Shown: positions 1 to 6,843, counted from the stretch's first letter. The stretch: DNA of 11,390 nucleotides from an uncultured Actinomycetes bacterium (GCA_903854175.1 CAINVQ010000183.1:1-11390), one strand, 5' to 3'. The notes: a model not told the origin generated them from the letters alone. A program made the numbers and translations.

Positions 1-209
1 TTACCGGTCAAGATCTCATCAAGGCGCTTGAAGACATACCTGCAACAACCGTGTGTTTGCTACCTGATGTATGTCTCTCAGAGGGCAGGTTCCTCGATGG
101 CCTTACACTGGAAGACCTTCCGCATCCAGTTATCACCGTTCGCACAACGGGTCAAGATCTGCGTAAGACACTCGAGCTGGTGCGCTCCAAAGGAATGGTC
201 TCGTCATGA
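1..209 (+). CDS. DUF512-family protein, C-terminal end (5' truncated by window)
   Basis: An open frame enters from the left edge (codons in phase with position 3) and stops at TGA 207-209. The visible 68 residues contain a TGQDL motif near the start, then a 'VCLLPDVCLSEGRFLDGLTLEDL' type stretch (T-V-C-L-L-P, F-L-D-G, L-E-D-L). This matches the C-terminal end of DUF512 proteins, which carry a PDZ-like domain, a radical-SAM-like core and DUF512, and whose biochemical role is not established. The stop overlaps the der start by four bases (ATGA), so the two are probably translationally coupled. DUF512 genes next to der are known in other bacteria, which supports the call. Only the tail is visible, so the radical SAM cysteines cannot be checked. 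Family assignment is by pattern recognition of a short segment. Confidence 0.72.
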   Translation, partial: TGQDLIKALEDIPATTVCLLPDVCLSEGRFLDGLTLEDLPHPVITVRTTGQDLRKTLELVRSKGMVSS

Positions 210-1501
210 AAAAGCCCCAGGTTGTAATCGTTGGGCGACCAAACGTTGGTAAGTCATCACTCGTTAACCGTCTGGCTGGAAAAAGAGTTGCTGTTGTTGA
301 AGAACATCGAGGCGTAACGCGCGACCGCAAGGCCGTTGAAGTTGATTGGAATGGCGTTACGTTTGATGTTGTTGACACTGGTGGATGGCTCGAAGTCGGT
401 GACTCACTTGAATCGAAGGTTTCAAAGCAAGCTGAAGCCGCACTTAGCGAAGCTGACCTTGTGTTGCTTGTTGTAGACGTAACAACCGGACTCGTTGATG
501 AAGATGGTCACGCTGCTCGATGGGCACTAAAAAGTGGCAAGCAAGTTGCACTAGTAGTCAACAAAGTTGACGACGAAATTCACGAAGCAGCTTCTTGGGA
601 CTTTATGAGACTAGGAGCAGGCGAGCCACACACAGTTAGTGCTCAACATGGTCGTGGTACTGGAGACCTTCTTGACTTCATTGTCGAAGAACTGGGCCAA
701 CAGATCGCTGTTGAAGAAGCTTCTGAAGCTGATGATGACGGAGCACTACGAGTTGCAATCGTTGGGCGACCAAACGTAGGTAAGTCAACATTGTTTAACC
801 AGTTAATTGGTGAAGAGCGTTCTGTTGTTCACGACATGCCAGGAACGACCAGAGACGCAATCGACACCGTTGTCCAAACTGAAGTAGGACTTATTCGCTT
901 CATTGACACAGCTGGAATGCGCCGTCGTGCAAAAACAGAGGCTGGCCTCGAAACATATGCAGTGCTTAGAAGCCTTGATGCACTTGACCGTGCTGATATT
1001 GCGATTCTTGTCATTGACGCAACTGTTGGTGCTACTGGCCAAGATCAGAGACTCGCTGAAAGAATTTCTGCAGCTGGATGTCCGTCACTTGTTGTTCTCA
1101 ATAAGTGGGAGTTGATTCCAACTGAAGAGCGTGACTCGGTACTTGAAACTGTAGGAATCAAGCTTGCGTTCCTAGGTGATGCTCCCGTCATGAAAACAAC
1201 TGCTGTATCTGGAAAGGGTGTTCACCGCATTCTTCCTGCACTCTCAATCGCTGCAGCTGACTACGTGAAGCGAGTTCCAACCGGGGCCCTCAACAGAGCG
1301 ATTAGAGACATCCAAATCAAACAGCCAGCACCTACTGGAAAAATTCGTTATGCGGTGCAGGGTGCCACTGAACCACCAACATTTACTCTCTTTGTTTCAG
1401 GAAAAATCCCATCGACCTACATGAGATACATCGAACGTTCACTGCGTGAACGTTTTGAACTAGGTAACCAACCAATTCGAGTTCGAGTTCGTACTGAATA
1501 A
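206..1501 (+). CDS. der: Ribosome biogenesis GTPase Der (EngA)
   Basis: Der is an essential double GTPase that acts in the cytoplasm in maturation of the 50S ribosomal subunit. The 431-residue product has the full family layout. GTPase domain 1 has a P-loop at residues 10-17 (GRPNVGKS), DTGG at 57-60 and NKVD at 119-122. An acidic linker lies at about 169-179. GTPase domain 2 has a second P-loop at 187-194, DTAG at 234-237 and an NKxD-position motif at 299-302. A KH-like C-terminal domain of about 80 residues follows, ending in a basic RVRVRTE tail. The second G4 motif reads NKWE rather than the usual NKWD. This is a conservative change at the guanine-specificity position and probably does not abolish function. 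The ATG overlaps the upstream stop by four bases and the stop overlaps the next ATG by one (TAATG), so der sits inside an operon. The length is slightly below the 435-490 usual in the family. Confidence 0.97.
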   Translation: MKKPQVVIVGRPNVGKSSLVNRLAGKRVAVVEEHRGVTRDRKAVEVDWNGVTFDVVDTGGWLEVGDSLESKVSKQAEAALSEADLVLLVVDVTTGLVDEDGHAARWALKSGKQVALVVNKVDDEIHEAASWDFMRLGAGEPHTVSAQHGRGTGDLLDFIVEELGQQIAVEEASEADDDGALRVAIVGRPNVGKSTLFNQLIGEERSVVHDMPGTTRDAIDTVVQTEVGLIRFIDTAGMRRRAKTEAGLETYAVLRSLDALDRADIAILVIDATVGATGQDQRLAERISAAGCPSLVVLNKWELIPTEERDSVLETVGIKLAFLGDAPVMKTTAVSGKGVHRILPALSIAAADYVKRVPTGALNRAIRDIQIKQPAPTGKIRYAVQGATEPPTFTLFVSGKIPSTYMRYIERSLRERFELGNQPIRVRVRTE

Positions 1502-1683
1502 TGACGAAGTGGTGTGAGGACTGTGACCGCCCGGTAGAAGGTAATTACTGTGAGGTCTGCGGCAGTCATATTGAAGAACCGGCCAAAGAACCAATTCCTT
1601 GGCGCTGGCGCTTTTTTATATTCAGCACAGTTATTTACGTCATCTGGCGTATTTATCAATTAGTTTCTTGGTTAGCTCGCTAG
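1501..1683 (+). CDS. Zinc-ribbon microprotein with one C-terminal membrane helix
   Basis: A 60-residue protein. The N-terminal half has two CxxC knuckles (C5/C8 and C17/C20) with eight residues between them, the spacing of a short zinc ribbon. A linker rich in E and P (25-33) leads to a basic R-W-R patch at 35-37 and one hydrophobic helix at about 38-58. R50 lies in the middle of that helix. The basic patch before the helix predicts that the zinc ribbon stays in the cytoplasm and the C terminus crosses the membrane. The start codon shares a base with the der stop and no convincing Shine-Dalgarno precedes it, so translation probably depends on coupling to der. I do not recognise a named family and the function is unknown. 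The ordered metal-site and helix architecture, plus the tight packing between two real genes, argue that it is a real gene. Confidence 0.72.
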   Translation: MTKWCEDCDRPVEGNYCEVCGSHIEEPAKEPIPWRWRFFIFSTVIYVIWRIYQLVSWLAR

Positions 1684-1690
1684 GAGAAAT

Positions 1691-2206
1691 ATGCCCATTT
1701 ACGCACTTGGTGACCGTGTCCCAACAATTCATGAAGATGCCTACGTACACCCAGACGCTGTCATTATTGGTGACGTTCGTATAGGCAAGGAATCAACGAT
1801 CTGGCCTGGAGCAGTACTTCGCGGAGACTACGGAACAATCATCATTGGGGAGCGAACATCAATTCAAGACGGATCTGTACTTCACGCAACCGCAGAGCTG
1901 ATGACTGTTGTTGGCGATGACTGTGTAATTGGTCACATTGTTCACCTAGAAGGTTGCACTATTCACAATGGTGCTCTTGTAGGTAATGGAGCAAACGTTC
2001 TTCATCGTGCACAAGTTCACTCTGGCGCCACTGTCGCCGCAGGAGCTGTTGTGAGAAATGATGGAATAGTTCCTGAGAACGCGCTAGCAGTGGGTGTTCC
2101 TGCTCAGATCAAAGAAAATGCCAGTCACGGTCAGTACATTCTTCTTGGTGCAGCTCTCTACGTGGAAAACGGTAAGCGCTACAAAAAAGAACTTCGGCAG
2201 CTCTAA
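1691..2206 (+). CDS. Gamma-carbonic-anhydrase-like left-handed beta-helix protein
   Basis: 171 residues made largely of hexapeptide repeats typical of the gamma-CA/YrdA/PaaY trimeric beta-helix family. Diagnostic motifs are WPGAVLRGD at 38-46, IQDGSVLH at 58-65, GH at 81-82, and a helical tail from about 140 on. Active gamma-CAs bind zinc with three histidines. The first two fit H65 and H82. The third, five residues after GH, would normally be the His of an L-H-G-C motif but is E87 here (LEGC), with another His two residues earlier (H85). The enzyme may therefore bind metal differently or do something other than hydrate CO2. Family members include uncharacterised acyl-CoA or metal-binding proteins as well as carbonic anhydrases. 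The start is supported by AGGAG at 1682-1686, four bases upstream. The 3' end overlaps the convergent trpD by four bases. Confidence 0.88.
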   Translation: MPIYALGDRVPTIHEDAYVHPDAVIIGDVRIGKESTIWPGAVLRGDYGTIIIGERTSIQDGSVLHATAELMTVVGDDCVIGHIVHLEGCTIHNGALVGNGANVLHRAQVHSGATVAAGAVVRNDGIVPENALAVGVPAQIKENASHGQYILLGAALYVENGKRYKKELRQL

Positions 2207-2215
2207 CTATTAGAG
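2201..2215. repeat. Short palindrome over the convergent stop codons
   Basis: CTCTAA, a three-base loop CTA, and TTAGAG form a perfect 6+6 inverted repeat. It contains the TAA stop of the gamma-CA-like gene (2204-2206) and the TAG stop of trpD on the other strand (2203-2205). It is AT-rich and has no adjacent U-tract on the plus strand, so at best it is a weak bidirectional end signal. It could be chance. Confidence 0.4.
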
Positions 2216-3222
2216 ACTGATACAAGCTTTTCTAAAGCAGTGCCAGCACTGCCATTAATGACACTCTGCTTTGCAATCTCGAAACCTTCACTGATTGTCG
2301 TGGCCTTTCCAGCCACGATCAGCGCTAGTCCAGCGTTCGCACAAACAACATCAAATATGGCGTCTTGCTTGGCATTGAGGAAGTCTCGAACAACGCCAAC
2401 GTTGTGAGTTACATCACCACCACGAATTTCAGAGACGTCGTGGATAATACCTAGTTCTTGAGCTGCATTCACTCGTTTTGTCTCTATCGAACTGCCCTTC
2501 ACATAATGAAGTGTTGCTTCAGATCCGAGCGATAGTTCATCAAGCCCATCATCAGAATTGACAAGAATAGCGAATTCAATGCCTCGCGCTCCAAGTACTG
2601 CTGCCATCTGTTCCATCACTTGATTATGTGAGACACCAATCAATGACTTTGTAACGAGAGCGGGATTGGCTAGAGGTCCGAGAACATTAAATACTGTTCT
2701 AAATCCAAGAGCGCGCCTAATAGGTGTTAAGTATCCAAGTGCGTGGTGAAACGTCGGAGCAAAACAAAAACCAATTCCTGCTTCTTCAACACATGCTTTT
2801 ACTATTTCTGCAGGTGCATCAAGTCGAACACCTAGAGCTTCTAGAACATCAGCTGAACCAACAGATGATGACGCAGCACGGTTTCCGTGCTTAGCTACCT
2901 TTACTCCGCTCCCAGCAACCGCGAGTGATGCCATTGTTGAGATGTTCACAGTGTGCAGCTGATCGCCGCCGGTGCCAACAATGTCCATGGCATCGCCATC
3001 AATGCTGAACGTTGTTGCCGATGAGATCATCGCATCAACAAAACCCGTCATCTCGTCGGCAGTTTCACCCTTGGCAGTTACCGCAGTTAAGAAGCTCGCA
3101 ATTAATGGGGCCTCAATCTTTCCTTCAAGAATCTGTGCAAGGGCGTCACGAGCCTCACTACGTTCAAGATTTGTTCCCCGAACAAGTGGATTTAGGACGT
3201 CCTGGGAAAAGGAATAAGCCAT
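2203..3222 (-). CDS. trpD: Anthranilate phosphoribosyltransferase
   Basis: TrpD transfers the phosphoribosyl group of PRPP to anthranilate, the second step of tryptophan synthesis. The 339-residue length is normal. Visible family motifs are GTGGD at 83-87 (PRPP pyrophosphate site), NIST at 93-96, KHGNRAASS at 111-119 and V-G-S-A-D-V-L just after. A conserved P-x-R-R-A-L-G-F-R-T-V-F-N-V-L-G-P-L-N-P-A block follows at about 165-190. It has no fused TrpG glutaminase domain. The gene is divergent from trpC with 55 bases between the two starts and is convergent with the gamma-CA-like gene. The ATG at 3222 has a GAGGGG about 12 bases upstream, which is far for a ribosome site. A TAACGT hexamer ending six bases before the ATG suggests a leaderless message instead. 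Confidence 0.97.
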   Translation of the reverse strand: MAYSFSQDVLNPLVRGTNLERSEARDALAQILEGKIEAPLIASFLTAVTAKGETADEMTGFVDAMISSATTFSIDGDAMDIVGTGGDQLHTVNISTMASLAVAGSGVKVAKHGNRAASSSVGSADVLEALGVRLDAPAEIVKACVEEAGIGFCFAPTFHHALGYLTPIRRALGFRTVFNVLGPLANPALVTKSLIGVSHNQVMEQMAAVLGARGIEFAILVNSDDGLDELSLGSEATLHYVKGSSIETKRVNAAQELGIIHDVSEIRGGDVTHNVGVVRDFLNAKQDAIFDVVCANAGLALIVAGKATTISEGFEIAKQSVINGSAGTALEKLVSVSNS

Positions 3223-3228
3223 GGATAT

Positions 3229-3234
3229 ACGTTA
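3229..3234 (-). promoter_or_regulatory. Candidate -10 element for leaderless trpD
   Basis: On the minus strand TAACGT fits the actinobacterial TANNNT -10 pattern and ends six bases before the trpD ATG. This would place transcription initiation at or next to the start codon. A weak -35 candidate, TTCGAA (3252-3257, 17-base spacing), matches TTGACA at three of six positions. The call rests on position and pattern only. Confidence 0.4.
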
Positions 3235-3265
3235 CCCCTCGGACATACGACTTCGAATCGACAAG

Positions 3266-3271
3266 TACGAT
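3266..3271 (+). promoter_or_regulatory. Candidate -10 element for leaderless trpC
   Basis: TACGAT matches TATAAT at four of six positions and fits TANNNT. It ends six bases before the trpC ATG, and the intervening bases hold no Shine-Dalgarno sequence, so trpC would begin at or next to the mRNA 5' end. No good -35 is seen at standard spacing. The arrangement mirrors the trpD side of the same 55-base gap. Confidence 0.42.
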
Positions 3272-3277
3272 TAGTAG

Positions 3278-4069
3278 ATGGCGGCAACGTATTTGGATGA
3301 CATTGTTGAGTTTCATAGGCAACGAGTAGTTCGTGACGCCAGGAACTGGCAAGAACGAGCCGAGACTCTTACTTACCAAGGACCATCATTTTCTGATGCC
3401 CTGCGATTGAATCCAAATGTTGCAGTAATCGCAGAGGTGAAGAGACGCTCACCATCTAAGGGATGGATCAACGAGAATCTAAATGCTGCTGATCTAGCGA
3501 AGAATTACCAGGACGGGGGAGCGAGTGCTATCTCAGTTCTTACAGATGAGAAATATTTCAGTGGGTCGATTGCAGATTTAAATGAGGTTCACTCAGCAGT
3601 TTCTCTACCACTACTTCGCAAGGATTTCACACTCGGAGCTAATGACGTTCTTGACTGCGTTGAAATAGGTGCCTCTGCTGTCTTGTTAATCGTTGCTGCA
3701 CTAAATCAGCAAGAACTTGAAGCGTTTTACAACCTTGCAGTTTCTGTTGGACTTGACGCACTCGTTGAAGTTCATGACTCAGAAGAAGCAAAGCGTGCGC
3801 TGGACATAGGTGCAACGATTATTGGAATTAATCAGCGAGATCTAAAATCATTCTCAGTTAATGCTGAATTATCCGCTGAAGTAGCTGAATCTCTGCCTTC
3901 ATCAATAATCTCAGTATGCGAGTCAGGCCTTCGTTCGCTCAGTGATATTGAAAATGCGAGCGCTGCTGGATTCGATGCAGTACTCATAGGTGAAACATTC
4001 GTTGCATCTGACAACCCTGTGGAATTGGTTCGATCCTTCGCCTCTGTAAAGAAGAGCTCCAATGATTGA
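3278..4069 (+). CDS. trpC: Indole-3-glycerol phosphate synthase
   Basis: TrpC decarboxylates and closes the ring of carboxyphenylamino-deoxyribulose phosphate to give indole-3-glycerol phosphate. The 263-residue (beta/alpha)8 barrel shows the family signature EVKRRSPSKG at 53-62 (catalytic E53 and K55), LLRKDF at 112-117 (catalytic K115), EVH with E164, GINQRDL at 183-189 and CESGLRS from 214. It is a monofunctional enzyme, not the TrpC-TrpF fusion seen in enterobacteria. It is the first gene of the plus-strand trp run. The ATG has no ribosome site in front and a -10-like hexamer six bases away, so it may be translated from a leaderless message. Its last eight bases overlap trpF. Confidence 0.97.
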   Translation: MAATYLDDIVEFHRQRVVRDARNWQERAETLTYQGPSFSDALRLNPNVAVIAEVKRRSPSKGWINENLNAADLAKNYQDGGASAISVLTDEKYFSGSIADLNEVHSAVSLPLLRKDFTLGANDVLDCVEIGASAVLLIVAALNQQELEAFYNLAVSVGLDALVEVHDSEEAKRALDIGATIIGINQRDLKSFSVNAELSAEVAESLPSSIISVCESGLRSLSDIENASAAGFDAVLIGETFVASDNPVELVRSFASVKKSSND

Positions 4070-4712
4070 ACTTGAACTACTTCCTTCCTTCATAAAAATA
4101 TGTGGAATCACAAGTACGCAAGATGCTGAGTACGCAATTGAAGCTGGCGCTACCGCAATAGGACTTGTCTTTGCAACGTCTCCAAGAAAAATCGACATTG
4201 CAACTGGAAAAACAATCTCCGAATATTCAAAAAATAGAATTCTTAGGGTTGGTGTCTTTAAGGATCAGTCTGATGAGGAGATTCTTTCAATTATTGAAAA
4301 TGTTGAACTCGACTGTGCGCAACTTCATTCTCCCTTGAGTAGTGAGCTTGAGAAAGCACTCAGAAATCTCAATATTGCTGTCATCAAAGCAATGTCAGTT
4401 GGCACAGATGAGATTGATGAATTTGATGAGCACCGAGTTGCTGCAATTCTTATTGATGGTCCTTCTCCTGGAAGCGGTGAGGACCATGCCTGGGAAGATG
4501 TTCAGCAAAACTTCTTTCAACGGCCAATGATCGCTGCTGGAGGTCTAAATACATCGAATCTTTCGCGAATTGTTACTTTGACCAATGCTTGGGGTGTTGA
4601 TGTTTCTTCAGGAGTTGAGGAATCACCTGGAAAGAAGAACCCCGCAAAAGTGAGTGATTTTGTAAATAAGGCTAATAAGGTATTTGTTCAACCGGAGGAC
4701 TCAAATGAGTGA
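4062..4712 (+). CDS. trpF: Phosphoribosylanthranilate isomerase
   Basis: TrpF carries out the Amadori rearrangement of phosphoribosylanthranilate, between the TrpD and TrpC steps. The 216-residue protein has KICGIT at 12-17 with the catalytic cysteine C14. It also has the G-L-V-F...S-P-R-K-I segment, an L-I-D-G motif carrying the catalytic aspartate (about residue 134), a GGLN phosphate-binding turn and the G-V-D-V-S-S-G-V-E block near the C terminus. The ATG lies inside the 3' end of trpC (8-base overlap), with a weak GAAGAG at 4051-4056. Its own end overlaps trpB by eight bases, so translation of the three genes is probably coupled. The N terminus is about ten residues longer than in compact TrpF proteins, because KICG starts at residue 12 here. 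Confidence 0.95.
   Translation: MIELELLPSFIKICGITSTQDAEYAIEAGATAIGLVFATSPRKIDIATGKTISEYSKNRILRVGVFKDQSDEEILSIIENVELDCAQLHSPLSSELEKALRNLNIAVIKAMSVGTDEIDEFDEHRVAAILIDGPSPGSGEDHAWEDVQQNFFQRPMIAAGGLNTSNLSRIVTLTNAWGVDVSSGVEESPGKKNPAKVSDFVNKANKVFVQPEDSNE
4694..4698 (+). promoter_or_regulatory. trpB: Ribosome binding site deciding the trpB start
   Basis: GGAGG lies inside the trpF 3' end, six bases before ATG 4705. It favours that ATG over the in-frame TTG at 4684, which has no comparable site. Confidence 0.8.
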
Positions 4713-5886
4713 TGCAAAGACATTTATGTCAACACCAGATGAGCGTGGACGTTTTGGTGAGTTTGGTGGACGATTCGTTCCTGAAGCACTGATGCCAGCA
4801 TGCCTAGAACTCGAAGCAGCATTCAAAGACGCATGGTCAGACCCGGAATTCATAAATGAATATCAGACCGTTCTTCGCCAATTCGGTGGTCGTCCTACTC
4901 CGGTTACATACCTGAAGAGACTTTCTGATCAGCTCGGAATAAATGTGTATGCCAAGAGAGAAGATCTTGCTCATACCGGTTCACACAAAATAAATAACGT
5001 CATTGGGCAGACCCTTTTAACGAAGCGCATGGGCAAGAATCGCGTTATCGCTGAAACCGGCGCAGGACAGCACGGAGTTGCAACCGCTACTGCTGCAGCA
5101 AGACTTGGACTTGAGTGCACTGTCTATATGGGTGAAGTTGACACAATCCGTCAATCACTCAACGTTTTTCGAATGGAACTATTAGGTGCAACTGTTGTAC
5201 CTGTCACCTCTGGCAGCAAGACACTAAAAGATGCCGTAAACGAAGCAATGCGTGAATGGGTGACTTGTGTCCAAGACACTCACTACTGCCTCGGATCGGT
5301 TATGGGGCCACATCCATTCCCGTGGATGGTTCGAGAATTGCAGAGCATCATTGGACATGAATCAGCGCAGCAGTTAATTGAATATGGGGTTTCAACCCCT
5401 GATTTCGTTGTTGCATGTGTGGGTGGTGGATCAAACGCTGCTGGGATCTTTGCTGGTTTCGCTAATACTTCAGCACGACTTATTGGTGTTGAAGCCGCCG
5501 GTGGAGCTGCAGTTAAAAATGGCTCACCTGGAGTACTCCATGGAATGCGATCAATGCTCATTCAAAGTGAATTCGGACAAATTGAAGAAGCTCACTCAAT
5601 ATCTGCCGGGCTTGACTATCCAGGGATTGGACCAGAGCATGCGTACTTGGCAGATGCTGGGCGAGCAGAGTATTACCCGATTGGCGACGAAGTTGTGCTT
5701 GACGCACTCCAGCTCCTAAGTGAACTCGAAGGAATTATTCCTGCTCTTGAAACCTCACACGCTGTTGCCTGGATTACTCGTGAAGCCGGAAAAACAATTC
5801 CTAAAGGTTCTTCGGTCTTACTGAATCTTTCAGGTCGTGGTGACAAAGATGTTGCACAAGTTCGCTCACTTCTTCGAGGAGAGTAG
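4705..5886 (+). CDS. trpB: Tryptophan synthase beta chain
   Basis: TrpB condenses indole with serine to make tryptophan, using PLP, in an alpha2-beta2 complex with TrpA. The 393-residue product is TrpB1-type. [13 protein letters not shown] lies at about 15-27. The PLP lysine is K95 in HTGSHKINN. The catalytic glutamate is E117 in AETGAGQHG. The PLP phosphate loop GGGSNA is at 240-245, and the family end LSGRGDKD lies near the C terminus. The ATG at 4705 is chosen because of GGAGG six bases upstream. Extension to TTG 4684 would add seven unconserved-looking residues. The TAG stop overlaps the trpA GTG by one base. Confidence 0.98.
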   Translation: MSDAKTFMSTPDERGRFGEFGGRFVPEALMPACLELEAAFKDAWSDPEFINEYQTVLRQFGGRPTPVTYLKRLSDQLGINVYAKREDLAHTGSHKINNVIGQTLLTKRMGKNRVIAETGAGQHGVATATAAARLGLECTVYMGEVDTIRQSLNVFRMELLGATVVPVTSGSKTLKDAVNEAMREWVTCVQDTHYCLGSVMGPHPFPWMVRELQSIIGHESAQQLIEYGVSTPDFVVACVGGGSNAAGIFAGFANTSARLIGVEAAGGAAVKNGSPGVLHGMRSMLIQSEFGQIEEAHSISAGLDYPGIGPEHAYLADAGRAEYYPIGDEVVLDALQLLSELEGIIPALETSHAVAWITREAGKTIPKGSSVLLNLSGRGDKDVAQVRSLLRGE

Positions 5887-6653
5887 TGAAGTCACTCGAA
5901 ACAAAACTGCGTGCTGTTAGATCTCAAAATCGAAAGGCACTAGTACCGTATTTCATGGCGGGACTTACCTCTGACTGGGTGCAACACGTTGAAGCAGCAG
6001 TTCATGCAGGAGCTGATGCAGTGGAGATTGGAATTCCTTTTAGTGACCCAATCATGGACGGAGTCGTGATCCAAGAAGCAGCAATTCGTTCGCTTGGAAA
6101 TGGAACAACACTCGATTCCATTTGTGCAGACCTGGAAAAGAGCTCAATTGACGTGCCGCTCATCACTATGACGTACTTCAATATTTTTCATCATTACGGG
6201 CTGGAGCGCTCAATCGGAAAACTCACACAGTCAGGCATTGAAGGTGCAATTGTTCCTGATCTTTCGCTCGAAGAATCTGGCCCGTGGCATGAGATTAGTA
6301 ACCAGCATGGTCTGGCCAATATCTTTCTAGTTGCCCCCTCAACTAGCCCTGAACGAGCAAAACTCTTGGCTCAGGCCTCAGAAGGTTTCTGTTACGCCTC
6401 TGCACGCATGGCCGTAACGGGTAAGGCATCTGAAGAGGCAGATGCCTCACGTGTTGTGAGTGGGATTAGAGCTGGTAGTGATATTCCAACTTATGTAGGC
6501 ATAGGAATCTCTACTCCCGAACAAGCCAAGGCAGCTGCCATGGCGGCTGACGGAGTAATTGTTGGCTCAGCATTGGTTCAACTCATCCTTGATGGAGCTG
6601 GACCAGCAAAAATTGAAGAATTCATATCCTCATTCCGACAGGCAATTGACTAG
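5886..6653 (+). CDS. trpA: Tryptophan synthase alpha chain
   Basis: TrpA cleaves indole-3-glycerol phosphate to indole, which is channelled to TrpB. The 255-residue barrel has the family block V-E-I-G-I-P-F-S-D-P-I-M-D-G with catalytic E47 and D58, a T-Y-F-N motif and V-P-D-L-S-L-E-E. An A-V-T-G loop stands where many homologues have GVTG, and the phosphate site G-I-G-I-S-T and V-G-S-A-L lie near the C terminus. The start is GTG at 5886, sharing its first base with the trpB stop (TAGTG). GAGGAGAG just upstream supports it. It is the last gene of the trp run. No convincing intrinsic terminator follows, only AT-rich repeats in the next 60 bases. Confidence 0.97.
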   Translation: MKSLETKLRAVRSQNRKALVPYFMAGLTSDWVQHVEAAVHAGADAVEIGIPFSDPIMDGVVIQEAAIRSLGNGTTLDSICADLEKSSIDVPLITMTYFNIFHHYGLERSIGKLTQSGIEGAIVPDLSLEESGPWHEISNQHGLANIFLVAPSTSPERAKLLAQASEGFCYASARMAVTGKASEEADASRVVSGIRAGSDIPTYVGIGISTPEQAKAAAMAADGVIVGSALVQLILDGAGPAKIEEFISSFRQAID

Positions 6654-6737
6654 TTTTTAGGCCTTTTGACTGTAAATTTTGAAAATATTTTTCAGAGAGG
6701 GATCAGGTATTTTGTCAAAACCCTTTAATCACTTGGG

Positions 6738-6751
6738 TTACCTAAAGGTAA
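6738..6751. repeat. Palindrome TTACCT-AA-AGGTAA, possible operator or hairpin
   Basis: A perfect 6+6 inverted repeat with a two-base centre, about 100 bases upstream of the 102-residue membrane protein gene. It could be a protein-binding operator or an RNA hairpin arm. The AGGTAAG half resembles half-sites of DtxR/IdeR iron boxes, but the full 19-base symmetry of such a box is not there. Confidence 0.5.
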
Positions 6752-6813
6752 GTAAGGCTTAAAAAATATCGTTACATTCCCGTAATAAAGCACCTGATTG
6801 CGTAAGGATTTCT

Positions 6814-6843
6814 ATGCGGAGGGAATTACCAAATTACCTTTAA
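6814..6843 (+). CDS. Possible nine-residue upstream ORF (MRRELPNYL)
   Basis: An ATG at 6814 is preceded by AAGGA (6804-6808) at five bases and runs nine codons to TAA 6841-6843. That stop overlaps the ribosome site (AAGGAG, 6842-6847) of the 102-residue gene. Ribosomes ending there could hand over to, or compete for, the next start. There is no run of one amino acid, so no attenuator logic is visible. It may simply be chance. Confidence 0.25.
   Translation: MRRELPNYL

Noticed and set aside
1123..1128. NKWE in the second Der GTPase domain as a loss-of-function change
   Set aside because: Glu for Asp at this site is conservative, and all other G motifs are intact. It is noted in the der entry but not treated as a defect.
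4684..4704. TTG at 4684 as the trpB start
   Set aside because: ATG 4705 has GGAGG six bases upstream and gives the normal TrpB N terminus. The TTG lies within trpF coding sequence with no ribosome site.
5283..5561. Open frame on the minus strand inside trpB (and similar frames inside der, acs, trpC and the oxidoreductase)
   Set aside because: These are antisense or out-of-phase shadows of strongly conserved genes, with no ribosome site and no recognisable domain.
6664..6720. TTTTGAC/GTCAAAA pair enclosing a TGAAAA-TAT-TTTTCA hairpin after trpA, as the trp terminator
   Set aside because: The arms are AT-rich, the spacing is long (43 bases) and no U-tract follows. A seven-base pair is expected about once in a 200-base region by chance.
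6738..6760. DtxR/IdeR iron box upstream of the small membrane protein
   Set aside because: Only one half-site resembles the consensus. The required 19-base dyad is not present.
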